From: Streptomyces cacaoi
GTDB lineage: Bacteria > Actinomycetota > Actinomycetes > Streptomycetales > Streptomycetaceae
Reading direction: 5' to 3'
Length of the DNA stretch: 64,000 bases
Assembly (NCBI RefSeq): GCF_006539165.1
Contig: NZ_BJMM01000040.1
Span: 1 to 64,000, forward strand
Shown: one piece after another, positions 35,679 to 44,382 of the stretch
How positions within the stretch are numbered: position 1 is the first letter of the stretch
Layout of the letters: each line of letters opens with the position of its first letter
Program-made: the position numbers and the translations under genes
The notes under the pieces: generated by a model
Told to the model about the DNA's origin: nothing
What the model saw: only the letters and a program-made list of their open reading frames with translations
Databases searched by the model: none

Positions 35679-36917
35679 ATGTCCAGCCCCTCCGCTCCGC
35701 ACGACTCCGACAGCGCCCGTGCGCCCGCGCCCCGGGCCCGCCGCCCGCTGGGCCGCGGGCCCGAACCGGAGCTTCCCGAGCCGGGATCCGGCGAGCGGGA
35801 GCTCCGGCCGGAGGTCCGTCCGGAGCCGGAGCCCGAGCCCCGGCAGGAGCGGGAGCCGGAGCCGGAGGCCCAGCGGGATCCGGAGGTTCGGCTTCAGCCC
35901 GAGCCGGAGACCCAGCCGGAAGCGGAGCCGGGGGTTCAGCCGCCGCCGGCGGATCGGCTTCCGTCCGAGCCGGAGGTTCAGGCTCCCCCGGAGGGCCGGC
36001 CCGAGCCCGAGGCCCGGCTTCAGCCGGAGCAGGAGCTCGGGTCTCCCCCGGAGGAGCGTGCGGAACCGGCCGAGGAGGAGGACGGGGCCGGGGCGGACGA
36101 CGGGCGCTTCCGGGTCGTGCTGGACAACTTCGAGGGGCCCTTCGACCTTCTCCTCCAACTGATCTCCAAGCACAAGCTGGACGTCACCGAGGTCGCGCTC
36201 TCCAAGGTCACCGACGAGTTCATGGCGTACATCAGGGCCATGGGGCCGGAGGGCGACCTCGACCAGACCACCGAGTTCCTCGTGGTGGCCGCCACCCTGC
36301 TCGATCTGAAGGCCGCCCGCCTGCTGCCGCAGGCCGAGGTGGAGGACGAGGCGGACCTGGCGCTGCTGGAGGCCAGGGACCTGCTATTCGCCCGGCTGTT
36401 GCAGTACCGCGCGTACAAGGAGATCGCCGGCATCTTCGCGGCCCGGCTGGACGAAGAGGCCCGCCGGTACCCCCGTACCGTGGGGCTCGAACCGCACCAC
36501 GCCGAGTTGCTCCCGGAGGTGGCGCTCAGCGTCGGCCCGGAGGGCTTCGCGAAGCTCGCGGTGAAGGCGATGCGGCCCAAGCCCAGGCCGCAGGTCTATG
36601 TCGAGCACATCCACGCCCCGCTGGTCAGCGTCCGCGAGCAGGCGGAGGTCGTCGTCGCGCTGCTGCGTGAGCGGGGCGAGGCCGCCTTCCAGGAGCTGAC
36701 CGCCGACGCACCGGACACCCTCACCGTCGTCGCGCGCTTCCTGGCGCTGCTGGAGCTGTACCGGGAGCGGGCGGTGGCGCTGGAGCAGGAGGAGGCGCTG
36801 GGGGCGCTGCTGGTGCGGTGGTGCGGCAGCGGTGACGGGGCGCCGGTGGTGACCGACGAGTTCGACCAGGAGCCGGGTGCGGAGCGGCAACGCGCGGGGA
36901 GAGAAGCGGATGAGTGA
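35679..36917 (+). CDS. scpA: ScpA: condensin kleisin subunit with long Pro/Glu-rich N-terminus
   Basis: A 412-aa kleisin that bridges Smc heads with ScpB. The kleisin core starts near residue 142 (FRVVLDNFEGPFDLLLQLI), with EFLVVAATLLDLKAARLLP and a C-terminal winged helix. Canonical ScpA is about 250 aa; here residues 27-125 are a repetitive PEPEPE/PEVR/PPE tail. The promoter-proximal ATG (leaderless) was chosen. ScpB overlaps by 8 bp. It follows the ParA-like pair by 25 bp. Confidence 0.93.
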   Translation: MSSPSAPHDSDSARAPAPRARRPLGRGPEPELPEPGSGERELRPEVRPEPEPEPRQEREPEPEAQRDPEVRLQPEPETQPEAEPGVQPPPADRLPSEPEVQAPPEGRPEPEARLQPEQELGSPPEERAEPAEEEDGAGADDGRFRVVLDNFEGPFDLLLQLISKHKLDVTEVALSKVTDEFMAYIRAMGPEGDLDQTTEFLVVAATLLDLKAARLLPQAEVEDEADLALLEARDLLFARLLQYRAYKEIAGIFAARLDEEARRYPRTVGLEPHHAELLPEVALSVGPEGFAKLAVKAMRPKPRPQVYVEHIHAPLVSVREQAEVVVALLRERGEAAFQELTADAPDTLTVVARFLALLELYRERAVALEQEEALGALLVRWCGSGDGAPVVTDEFDQEPGAERQRAGREADE

Positions 36918-37677
36918 GACGACCTACGGCGAGGACCGCCTGGACGGCGAGGGCCGTACGGACAGCGGGAGCCGTGCGGACGGGGTGGGCCCCGTGGACT
37001 ACGAGGTGCAGGAGGCGGCGGCCGAGGCGGGCCCGGGCGCGCGGTCGGCGCAGTCGCCCGCGGGAGCCCTCGGCGTCGCGGAGCTGGAGCTTCGGCCCGC
37101 GCTGGAGGCGGTGCTGATGGTCGTCGACGAGCCCGTCACGGCCGAGCATCTGGCGAAGGTGCTGGAGCGGCGTCCGCGCGAGGTCTCGGACGCGCTGCGC
37201 GAGCTGGCGGACGCCTACACCCGCGAGGGCCGGGGCTTCGAGCTGCGGCTGGTGGCCGGCGGCTGGCGCTTCTCCACGCGCGCCGAGTACGCCGACGCCG
37301 TCGAGCGGTTCGTCCTGGACGGCCAGCAGGCCCGGCTGACCCAGGCCGCGCTGGAGACGCTCGCGGTGGTGGCCTACCGGCAGCCGGTCAGCCGCTCCCG
37401 CGTCTCGGCGGTGCGCGGGGTGAACTGTGACGGCGTGATGCGCACCCTGCTCCAGCGCGGTCTGGTGGAGGAGGCGGGCACGGAACCCGAGACAGGTGCG
37501 ATCCTTTACAGGACGACGCATTACTTTCTGGAGCGGATGGGCCTGCGCGGCCTGGACGAGCTTCCGGAACTGGCCCCCTTCCTGCCGGAGGCGGAGGCTG
37601 TCGAGGGGGAGACCCAGGAGAGCATGCCGTCGTTCGACGTAGACGACCTTTCCAGCGACTCCCAGACGGAACTTTGA
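36910..37677 (+). CDS. scpB: ScpB: condensin accessory subunit
   Basis: A 255-aa ScpB with two winged helices (LRPALEAVLMVVDEPVTAEH, then LTQAALETLAVVAYRQPVSR and the conserved GVNCDGVMRTLLQRGLVEE). It binds the ScpA middle and regulates Smc. Residues 1-60 are a variable acidic lead and the last 30 are acidic and disordered. The ATG at 36910 follows GGGGAGAG and overlaps scpA. Confidence 0.95.
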   Translation: MSETTYGEDRLDGEGRTDSGSRADGVGPVDYEVQEAAAEAGPGARSAQSPAGALGVAELELRPALEAVLMVVDEPVTAEHLAKVLERRPREVSDALRELADAYTREGRGFELRLVAGGWRFSTRAEYADAVERFVLDGQQARLTQAALETLAVVAYRQPVSRSRVSAVRGVNCDGVMRTLLQRGLVEEAGTEPETGAILYRTTHYFLERMGLRGLDELPELAPFLPEAEAVEGETQESMPSFDVDDLSSDSQTEL

Positions 37678-38927
37678 TGCGAAGCAGCGGCAGGAACACC
37701 GGCGGACAGCGAGGCGGCAAGCAGGGCGGCCCCAAGGGGCGCCAGCAGGCCCGGCAGCAGCGGTCGGGCAGGCCCCGTCCCGAGGAGCGCCGCTACGACC
37801 AGTCCGGCGCGGGCGGCCGGGGCGACCAGCCGGCCGGCCGCCCGGGCGGGTCCCGGCCCGGGGCCAAGGGCCCGGGCAAGGGGGCGGCCAAGGCGGCCAA
37901 GAACGTCACCAAGGGCGCGGGGCGGCCCCCGGCCAAGAGCGCCGAGAAGGGCGGGCGGCCCGCCGCCCGGGGCGCCGACAAGGCCGCGGGACGGCCCGCT
38001 GCCGGGCGGCCCGCCGCCGGGGGCGGCGAGAAGGGCGGCAACCGGAACGTCACCAAGTACGTGACCAGGTCCGGGGCGCCCAAGTCCCGCTCCCGCAAGC
38101 CCTCGGCGCCCGCGCGGCCGCGCGAGTACGAGGCGCAGATCGAGGAGCGGAACAGGGCCCGGCACACCCGGCCGGCCGCCAAGCTGCCCAAGACGTTCGG
38201 TGAGCAGGAGGGCGAGCGGCTGCAAAAGGTGCTGGCCCGGGCCGGCATGGGCTCGCGCCGCTCGTGCGAGGAGCTGATCGACCGGGCCAGGGTCGAGGTG
38301 AACGGGAAGATCGTGCGGGAGCAGGGGCTGCGCGTCGACCCGGCGAAGGACGAGATCAAGGTGGACGGGCTGACGATCGCCACCCAGTCGTACCTCTTCT
38401 TCGCGCTGAACAAGCCGGCCGGTGTCGTGGCGTCCATGGAGGACCCCGAGGGCCGCCAGTGCCTCGGCGACTACGTCCAGAACCGGGAGACCCGCCTCTT
38501 CCACGTGGGCCGGCTCGACACCGAGACCGAGGGCGTCATCCTGCTCACCAACCACGGCGAGCTGGCCCACCGGCTCACACACCCCCGCTACGGCGTCACC
38601 AAGACGTATCTGGCGGCCATCGAGGGCCCGTTGCCGCGCGATCTCGGCAAGCGCCTCAAGGAGGGCGTCCGGCTCGACGACGGGTACGCACGGGCCGACC
38701 ACTTCAAGGTCGTCGAGAACACCGGCAAGAACTATCTGGTGGAGGTCTCGCTGCACGAGGGCCGCAAGCACATCGTGCGGCGGATGCTCGCCGAGGCCGG
38801 GTTCCCCGTGGACAAGCTGGTGCGCACCCGCTTCGGCCCGATCGCGCTCGGCGACCAGAAGTCGGGCTGGCTGCGCCGGCTGACCAACACCGAGGTCGGC
38901 ATGCTGATGAAGGAGGTCGGGCTCTAG
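37677..38927 (+). CDS. rluB: RluB/RsuA-family rRNA pseudouridine synthase
   Basis: A 416-aa pseudouridine synthase. Residues 1-170 are a basic, Gly/Lys/Arg/Pro-rich disordered tail. The S4 domain is RLQKVLARAGMGSRRSCEELI and the catalytic motif is HVGRLDTETEGVILLTNHG, whose Asp is essential. RluB modifies 23S rRNA near U2605 in E. coli; the exact site here is inferred. The ATG shares one base with the scpB stop (TGATG). A conserved scpAB-rluB order supports the assignment. Confidence 0.92.
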   Translation: MRSSGRNTGGQRGGKQGGPKGRQQARQQRSGRPRPEERRYDQSGAGGRGDQPAGRPGGSRPGAKGPGKGAAKAAKNVTKGAGRPPAKSAEKGGRPAARGADKAAGRPAAGRPAAGGGEKGGNRNVTKYVTRSGAPKSRSRKPSAPARPREYEAQIEERNRARHTRPAAKLPKTFGEQEGERLQKVLARAGMGSRRSCEELIDRARVEVNGKIVREQGLRVDPAKDEIKVDGLTIATQSYLFFALNKPAGVVASMEDPEGRQCLGDYVQNRETRLFHVGRLDTETEGVILLTNHGELAHRLTHPRYGVTKTYLAAIEGPLPRDLGKRLKEGVRLDDGYARADHFKVVENTGKNYLVEVSLHEGRKHIVRRMLAEAGFPVDKLVRTRFGPIALGDQKSGWLRRLTNTEVGMLMKEVGL

Positions 38928-38949
38928 GCCCGGAGGTTCTGCGGTCCGG

Positions 38950-38990
38950 CGGCGGCCGGTCCGGGGCGGTGGTCCCCGGGCCGGCCGCCG
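38950..38990. terminator. Hairpin between convergent rluB and DUF952
   Basis: A 17-bp stem with one G-U pair (38950-38966 with 38974-38990) and a 7-nt loop. It is very GC-rich and lacks a U-tract. Confidence 0.7.
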
Positions 38991-39022
38991 CGTACGTTCC
39001 GGGGCGTTCCCGGGCGGGGTGG

Positions 39023-39343
39023 TCAGGACCACAGCGCCAGGGAGAGCGCCCGGCCCTCGCTGTCGCGGCGCACCTCCAGCATCCCGGCGACGGCGGACCG
39101 GTTGACGCGGCCGTGGATCTGCGGGGCGGGGTCCCAGCGGACGCGGGCGTCCAGCCGGTGCTCGTCGATCATCAGCGCCATCACGGGGCCGACCGTCTCC
39201 CGGAACCGGCGGTCCGCCACCTTCAGCGCCTGCTCCTCGTCGGCCGCGCACGGGATGAAGCCGCCCTCGGCCGGTCTGCGGGGCACATACGGGCGGTCGG
39301 GAGCCAGCAGCCAGTCGTCCAGCGGGACCACGTGGTAGATCAT
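39023..39343 (-). CDS. DUF952-like small protein
   Basis: A 106-aa protein. The N-terminal MIYHVVPLDDWLLAPDRPY, EGGFIPCA and the DEHRLDARVRWDP segment resemble DUF952, a small cytoplasmic family of unknown function. The ATG at 39343 is the natural family start, with AGGGAG close upstream. It is convergent to rluB and divergent from tyrA. Confidence 0.8.
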   Translation of the reverse strand: MIYHVVPLDDWLLAPDRPYVPRRPAEGGFIPCAADEEQALKVADRRFRETVGPVMALMIDEHRLDARVRWDPAPQIHGRVNRSAVAGMLEVRRDSEGRALSLALWS

Positions 39344-39647
39344 GACTCCCTTGTACCGCCTCACCGCGCGGGCACCCGGCACATCCGCGCGAGCCCGCGC
39401 CCGCCCCGGGGTGCGGGCGCCGGGGCGGGCTCCGAGCGGATCCCGGCCCGGGGAGTCCGGCCCCGGCTCCGTCCGTATCCTGGTGCCCCTACCTGAACAG
39501 CTGCCGGACGGAGCCGCCCCGGCGCCCTGACGGTGTTCCCGACAGCGTTCCCGACAGCCCCTGCCGGAGCGCTGCCGGAGCGCTGTCGGCGCCCTCCCGG
39601 CGTTCCGCCCGCAGCTTCCGCCGCACCCGCAAGGACTCCGCACGACC
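39344..39647. other. tyrA upstream region with competing inverted repeats
   Basis: The region has no gene. It contains tandem 12-bp copies GTTCCCGACAGC (39535-39546, 39547-39558), tandem 11-bp copies CTGCCGGAGCG (39561-39571, 39572-39582) and GCTGTCGG at 39582-39589. Each CCGACAGC can pair with the single GCTGTCGG, so two exclusive hairpins are possible ahead of tyrA. A TATCCT -10-like element lies near 39476. Confidence 0.45.
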
Positions 39648-40757
39648 ATGCGCACCGCACTCGTCCTCGGCACGGGACTCATCGGCACCTCCGCCGCGCT
39701 CGCCCTCTCCGCCCGCGGCGTCCGGGTCCACCTCGGCGACCGGGACCCGGAGCGGGTGCGTACCGCCGCCTCGCTGGGCGCCGGCACCGAGGGCGAGCCG
39801 GAGGGGACGGTGGATCTGGCCGTCGTCGCCGTACCGCCCGCCCATATCGCCTCGGCCGTCGCAGAGGTGCAGCGGCGGGGGCTGGCGCGCGGTGTCATCG
39901 ACGTCGGCAGCGTCAAGGGCGGGCCCGCCCGGGAGCTGGCCCGGCTGGGCGGGGACCCGGCGAGCTATCTGGGCAGCCACCCGATGGCCGGCAGCGAGAA
40001 GTCCGGGCCGCTGGCCGCCTCGGCCGATCTGTTCGAGGGCCGCCCCTGGGTGCTCACGCCCGTGGGGGCCGGGTCGCAGGGAGGCCGAGGCACCGACACC
40101 GAGGTCCTCAACCTGGCCCTGGAGCTGATCGCGCTGTGCGGCGCCGTGCCCGTCGTGATGGAGGCCGACGCGCACGACCGCGCCGTCGCGCTGGTCTCCC
40201 ACATGCCGCAGCTGCTCTCCAGCATGGTGGCGGCCCGGCTGGAGAGCGCCGACGAGACAGCGGTGCGGCTGTGCGGCCAGGGCATCCGGGACGTGACGCG
40301 GATCGCGGCCTCCGATCCGGGGATGTGGGTGGACATCCTGTCGGCCAACCCCGGGCCGGTGGCCGACATCCTCGCGGCGCTCGCCCGGGATCTGGAGGGG
40401 ACCGTCGGCGCGCTGCGCTCGCTGGAGTCCGCGCAGGAGGGCGAGCGGTCCGCGGGGGCCGCCGGCGTCGAGGAGCTGCTGCGGCGCGGGAACGCGGGGC
40501 GGGTCCGGGTGCCGGGCAAGCACGGCCAGGCGCCCGCCGTGTACGAGTCGGTGATAGTGATGATCAGCGACCGCCCCGGGGAGCTGGCGCGGATCTTCGC
40601 GGACGCCGGGGCGGCCGGGGTCAACATCGAGGACGTCCGTATCGAGCACGCCACCGGTCAGCAGGCCGGATATGTGCAGCTCATGGTGGAGCCGGGCGCG
40701 GTACGGGCGCTGGAGCGGGAGCTGCGCGAGCGCGGCTGGGCGATGCGCGCGGCCTGA
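39648..40757 (+). CDS. tyrA: Prephenate dehydrogenase with ACT domain
   Basis: A 369-aa NAD(P)-dependent prephenate dehydrogenase of tyrosine synthesis. The Rossmann motif is LVLGTGLIGTSAALAL, followed by GVIDVGSVKGG and the catalytic-region sequences GSHPMAGSEKSGPLAA and ALVSHMPQLLSS. The C-terminal ACT domain from about residue 300 (VIVMISDRPGELARIFADAG) probably binds an aromatic amino acid for feedback control. It opens the tyrA-cmk-acyltransferase-der block. Confidence 0.94.
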   Translation: MRTALVLGTGLIGTSAALALSARGVRVHLGDRDPERVRTAASLGAGTEGEPEGTVDLAVVAVPPAHIASAVAEVQRRGLARGVIDVGSVKGGPARELARLGGDPASYLGSHPMAGSEKSGPLAASADLFEGRPWVLTPVGAGSQGGRGTDTEVLNLALELIALCGAVPVVMEADAHDRAVALVSHMPQLLSSMVAARLESADETAVRLCGQGIRDVTRIAASDPGMWVDILSANPGPVADILAALARDLEGTVGALRSLESAQEGERSAGAAGVEELLRRGNAGRVRVPGKHGQAPAVYESVIVMISDRPGELARIFADAGAAGVNIEDVRIEHATGQQAGYVQLMVEPGAVRALERELRERGWAMRAA

Positions 40758-40903
40758 TCCCGGGCCCGCGCGGGGGCGGGACCGACGTGCGGCACGGGCC
40801 TGTCCCGGCAGCCGGTAGCCTTGAGCGGGGCCCCGGGCGGGCCCCGGCCCCTCCCTGCGCGCCGTGCGCCGCGAACCCGGATCCACGAAAGGTGCTCCCC
40901 ACC

Positions 40904-41623
40904 GTGTCTGCAACCCCGGCAGCAGTGATTGTCGCCATCGACGGCCCCTCCGGCACGGGCAAGTCGAGCACGTCCAAGGCCGTGGCGGCCCAGCTCGGGC
41001 TGCGGTACCTGGACACGGGCGCCCAGTACCGGGCGATCACCTGGTGGATGCTCAACAACGGTGTGGACGTGAGCGATCCCGAGCGCATCGCGGCTCAGGC
41101 CGACCGTCCGGTGATCGTCTCCGGCACCGATCCGCAGGCCCCGGCCATCTCCGTGGACGGTGCCGACGCCGCGGGCCCGATCCGTACCCAGGAGGTCACC
41201 TCGGCGGTGAGCGCCGTCAGCGCGGTGCCGCAGGTGCGCGCCCGGATCACCGAGCTCCAGCGGAGCATCGCAGCCGAGGCCCGGGGCGGCATCGTCGTCG
41301 AGGGCCGGGACATCGGCACGACGGTGCTGCCGGACGCGGACCTCAAGGTGTTCCTGACCGCCTCGCCCGAGGCGCGGGCGGCCCGCCGCTCCGGGGAGCT
41401 GAAGGGCAAGGACGCCACCGGCCTGGCCGCCACCCAGCAGGCGCTGACGGAGCGTGACAAGGCCGACTCCAGCCGTAAGACGTCCCCGCTGAAGAAGGCG
41501 GACGACGCCGTGGAGGTCGACACCACCGAGCTGACGCTGGAGCAGGTCGTCGAGTGCGTCGTGACCCTGGTCGAGAAGGCGTCGGCCGAGAAGGCCGGGC
41601 GGATGGAGAAGGCGGCACGGTGA
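40904..41623 (+). CDS. cmk: Cytidylate kinase
   Basis: A 239-aa (d)CMP kinase. The P-loop is IDGPSGTGKSSTSKAV, then RYLDTGAQYRAITWWML and the conserved VEGRDIGTTVLPDADLKVFLTAS. It supplies CDP/dCDP. The GTG at 40904 was chosen (family start VSATPAAVIVAIDGPSG). The stop overlaps the acyltransferase start as GTGA. Confidence 0.95.
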   Translation: MSATPAAVIVAIDGPSGTGKSSTSKAVAAQLGLRYLDTGAQYRAITWWMLNNGVDVSDPERIAAQADRPVIVSGTDPQAPAISVDGADAAGPIRTQEVTSAVSAVSAVPQVRARITELQRSIAAEARGGIVVEGRDIGTTVLPDADLKVFLTASPEARAARRSGELKGKDATGLAATQQALTERDKADSSRKTSPLKKADDAVEVDTTELTLEQVVECVVTLVEKASAEKAGRMEKAAR

Positions 41624-42279
41624 CCGGCAGTACCGGCCCGCTCCCCTCGGAGCGGGGTGCGGCGACCGGGCGCCGCATCGGCATCGGACTCATGTACGGC
41701 CTGTTCCGGCCGCGGGTGCTCGGCGCCTGGCGGATGCCCGCCTCGGGCCCGGTGATCCTCGCGGTCAACCACACCCACAACGTCGACGGACCCATGCTGA
41801 TGGGGACGGCGCCGCGCCCCGTGCACTTCCTGATCAAGCGGGAGGCGTTCGTCGGGCCGCTCGGCCGGTTCCTGCGCGGCATCGGCCAGCTGGAGGTGGA
41901 CCGCGGCAGCGCCGACCGTGCCGCGATCCTGCGTGCGCTGGGCGTGCTGGAGCGCGGCGGTGTGCTCGGCATCTTCCCCGAGGGCACCCGTGGCGAGGGC
42001 GACTTCGCCTCGCTGCGCGCGGGCCTGGCCTACTTCGCGGTCCGCGCGGGCGCACCGGTGGTGCCGGTCGCGGTGCTGGGCAGCGCGGACCGCCCGGGCC
42101 GGCTGATAAAGGGCCTGCCGCCGCTGCGGTCCCGGGTGGACGTCGTCTTCGGCGATCCGCTCACGGTCGGCGACGGCAGCGGGCGCCGCACCCGGAAGGC
42201 GCTGGACGAGGCGACGACGGAGCTCCAGCGGGGCCTTGCCGCACACTTGACCGAGGCCAGACGGCTCACCGGCCGCTGA
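41620..42279 (+). CDS. 1-acyl-glycerol-3-phosphate acyltransferase-like (PlsC family)
   Basis: A 219-aa membrane-associated acyltransferase. Motif I is ILAVNHTHNVDGPML (an NHTHNVD form of NHxxxxD), motif II is LKRGIGQLEVDRGS-like, here FLRGIGQLEVDRGS, and motif III is LGIFPEGTRGEGD. It probably makes phosphatidic acid. The cmk-plsC-der order is standard in actinobacteria. The GTG at 41620 follows GGAGAAGG. Confidence 0.9.
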   Translation: MTGSTGPLPSERGAATGRRIGIGLMYGLFRPRVLGAWRMPASGPVILAVNHTHNVDGPMLMGTAPRPVHFLIKREAFVGPLGRFLRGIGQLEVDRGSADRAAILRALGVLERGGVLGIFPEGTRGEGDFASLRAGLAYFAVRAGAPVVPVAVLGSADRPGRLIKGLPPLRSRVDVVFGDPLTVGDGSGRRTRKALDEATTELQRGLAAHLTEARRLTGR

Positions 42280-42397
42280 CCGCCCCGGCCACCGGTTCTC
42301 TGCCGGACCCGAGGCCCGAAACCCGGCGCACGCCCGGCGCACGCGCAGCGAACGCCGAGCACACGCCAACGAACGCGACGAACGAGGACGAGACGTC

Positions 42398-43867
42398 ATG
42401 AACGACCAGATGCACCCCGCCGGGGACGGCCACGAGCACGGTGAGCTGGGCGACGCCGAGTTCGCCGAGTTCATGGAGCTGGCCGAGGAGGAGGGCTTCG
42501 ACGCGGAGGAGGTCGAGGGCGCCCTGGACGCCGCCGGCCACGGGCCGCTGCCCGTCCTGGCGGTCGTCGGCCGTCCCAACGTCGGCAAGTCGACGCTGGT
42601 GAACCGGATCATCGGCCGCCGCGAGGCCGTCGTCGAGGACCGTCCCGGCGTCACCCGGGACCGGGTGACCTACGAGGCCGAGTGGGCCGGCCGGCGCTTC
42701 AAGGTCGTGGACACCGGCGGCTGGGAGCAGGACGTGCTCGGCATCGACGCCTCCGTGGCGGCGCAGGCCGAGTTCGCGGTGGAGGCGGCGGACGCGGTCG
42801 TCTTCGTCGTCGACGCGCAGGTCGGCGCCACCGACACCGACGAGGCCGTCGTGAAGCTGCTGCGCCGGGCCGGCAAGCCGGTCGTGCTGTGCGCCAACAA
42901 GGTCGACGGCCCCTCGGGCGAGGCCGACGCCGCCTATCTGTGGTCCCTGGGCCTGGGCGAGCCCCACCCGGTCTCGGCCCTGCACGGCCGCGGCACCGGG
43001 GACATGCTGGACGAGGTGCTCAAGGCCCTGCCGGAGGCGCCCGAGCAGACCTTCGGCGGTGCGCCGGGCGGCCCCCGCCGGGTGGCGCTCATCGGGCGTC
43101 CCAACGTCGGCAAGTCCTCGATGCTCAACAAGGTGGCGGGGGAGACCCGCGTGGTGGTCGACGACCTCGCCGGCACCACCCGCGACCCGGTCGACGAGCT
43201 GATCGAACTCGGCGGCCGCACCTGGAAGTTCGTCGACACGGCGGGCATCCGGCGGCGCGTCCACATGGCCGAGGGCGCCGACTACTACGCCTCGCTGCGT
43301 ACCGCGGCCGCCCTGGAGAAGGCCGAGGTCGCCGTGGTGCTCCTGGATGTGAGCGAGTCGATCAGCGTCCAGGACCAGCGCATCATCACGATGGCCGTCG
43401 AGTCCGGCCGTGCGCTGGTGCTGGCCTACAACAAGTGGGACACGCTGGACGAGGAGCGCCGCTACTACCTGGAGCGGGAGATCGAGCGGGAGCTCCAGCA
43501 GGTGCGCTGGGCCCCGCGCGTCAATGTCTCGGCGCGCACCGGCCGGCACATGGAGAAGCTCGTCCCGGCGATCGAGACGGCGCTGGCGGGCTGGGAGACG
43601 CGGGTGCCGACCGGCAAGCTGAACGCCTTCCTCGGCGAGATCGTGGCCTCGCACCCGCACCCGGTGCGCGGCGGCAAGCAGCCGCGCATCCTCTTCGGCA
43701 CCCAGGCGGGCACGAAGCCGCCGCGGTTCGTGCTGTTCGCCTCGGGCTTCCTGGAGGCGGGCTACCGGCGGTTCGTCGAGCGGCGGCTGCGTGAGGAGTT
43801 CGGCTTCGAGGGCACGCCCGTGCAGATCTCGGTGCGGGTGCGGGAGAAGCGCGGCAGGAAGAAGTGA
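42398..43867 (+). CDS. der: GTPase Der (EngA), ribosome assembly
   Basis: A 489-aa double-GTPase needed for 50S maturation. The two P-loops are GRPNVGKSTLVNRI and GRPNVGKSSMLNKV, each with switch and G3 motifs (VDTGGWEQ; VDTAGIRRR) and NKxD motifs (ANKVDG; YNKWDT). The C-terminal KH-like domain ends in basic residues (VREKRGRKK). There is an extra acidic N-terminus of about 50 residues (ELGDAEFAEFMELAEEEGFD), usual in actinobacteria. Confidence 0.97.
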   Translation: MNDQMHPAGDGHEHGELGDAEFAEFMELAEEEGFDAEEVEGALDAAGHGPLPVLAVVGRPNVGKSTLVNRIIGRREAVVEDRPGVTRDRVTYEAEWAGRRFKVVDTGGWEQDVLGIDASVAAQAEFAVEAADAVVFVVDAQVGATDTDEAVVKLLRRAGKPVVLCANKVDGPSGEADAAYLWSLGLGEPHPVSALHGRGTGDMLDEVLKALPEAPEQTFGGAPGGPRRVALIGRPNVGKSSMLNKVAGETRVVVDDLAGTTRDPVDELIELGGRTWKFVDTAGIRRRVHMAEGADYYASLRTAAALEKAEVAVVLLDVSESISVQDQRIITMAVESGRALVLAYNKWDTLDEERRYYLEREIERELQQVRWAPRVNVSARTGRHMEKLVPAIETALAGWETRVPTGKLNAFLGEIVASHPHPVRGGKQPRILFGTQAGTKPPRFVLFASGFLEAGYRRFVERRLREEFGFEGTPVQISVRVREKRGRKK

Positions 43868-43933
43868 GCCGGGCGGCCGGGCCGCGGCGTCGGCGCCCGT
43901 GGTGGCGGCGCCGGCGGTGACGGGCCCGGCTCA
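43865..43933. terminator. Inverted repeat joining convergent stop codons of der and 43931 gene
   Basis: TGAGCCGGGC (43865-43874) pairs with GCCCGGCTCA (43924-43933). Both arms contain the TGA stop of their gene, and the 49-nt interior can fold further (GGCGCC repeats). Confidence 0.5.
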
Positions 43934-44260
43934 GTGCCTGCCGTGTCCGTCGCGGGGCGCGGGGGGCAGCGCGGGGACGTGCCAGGCGGGGATCTGCCAG
44001 GAGCCGACCACGGAGAGGTGGTCGTCCATGGGGTGGGCCGGGCCGCCGTGGCCGACGCCGAAGCCGACGAAGCGCAGATCCTCCTCGCCCGTGCGGTCCC
44101 CGGGGAGCGCACGGAAGAGCCGGCGGTACTCCGCGTACAGCGAGTCGTAGATCGGGGTGGCCGAGCCGTGGGAGGAGCCGCCGCGCGGCGGTCGCATACC
44201 GGGGATCTGCCCCTGGTTGAGGTGGGCGTTGTGGGCGCGGGAGGAATCGTAAGGCTGCAC
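43931..44260 (-). CDS. Conserved hypothetical protein
   Basis: About 109 aa, unknown. Visible are YDSSRAHNAHLNQGQIPGM, a Tyr-rich stretch YDSLYAEYRRLFRALPGDR and a C-terminal GSWQIPAWHVPALPP. No signal peptide or membrane segment. The start is uncertain: GTG 44260 gives a natural N-terminus but has no ribosome site. I recall similar proteins next to der in other streptomycetes; I know no function. Confidence 0.6.
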   Translation of the reverse strand: MQPYDSSRAHNAHLNQGQIPGMRPPRGGSSHGSATPIYDSLYAEYRRLFRALPGDRTGEEDLRFVGFGVGHGGPAHPMDDHLSVVGSWQIPAWHVPALPPAPRDGHGRH

Positions 44261-44382
44261 GTCTGCCCAACGAACCAGCCGCGCACCGGATGCGGGCCCG
44301 TGCGCCGGTTGACCTGATCGCACGGGCCGCACCGGCGAGTTGAGCGGTTCGCCGGGCAGGGGGCCCACCGGCCGCGGCCGGA

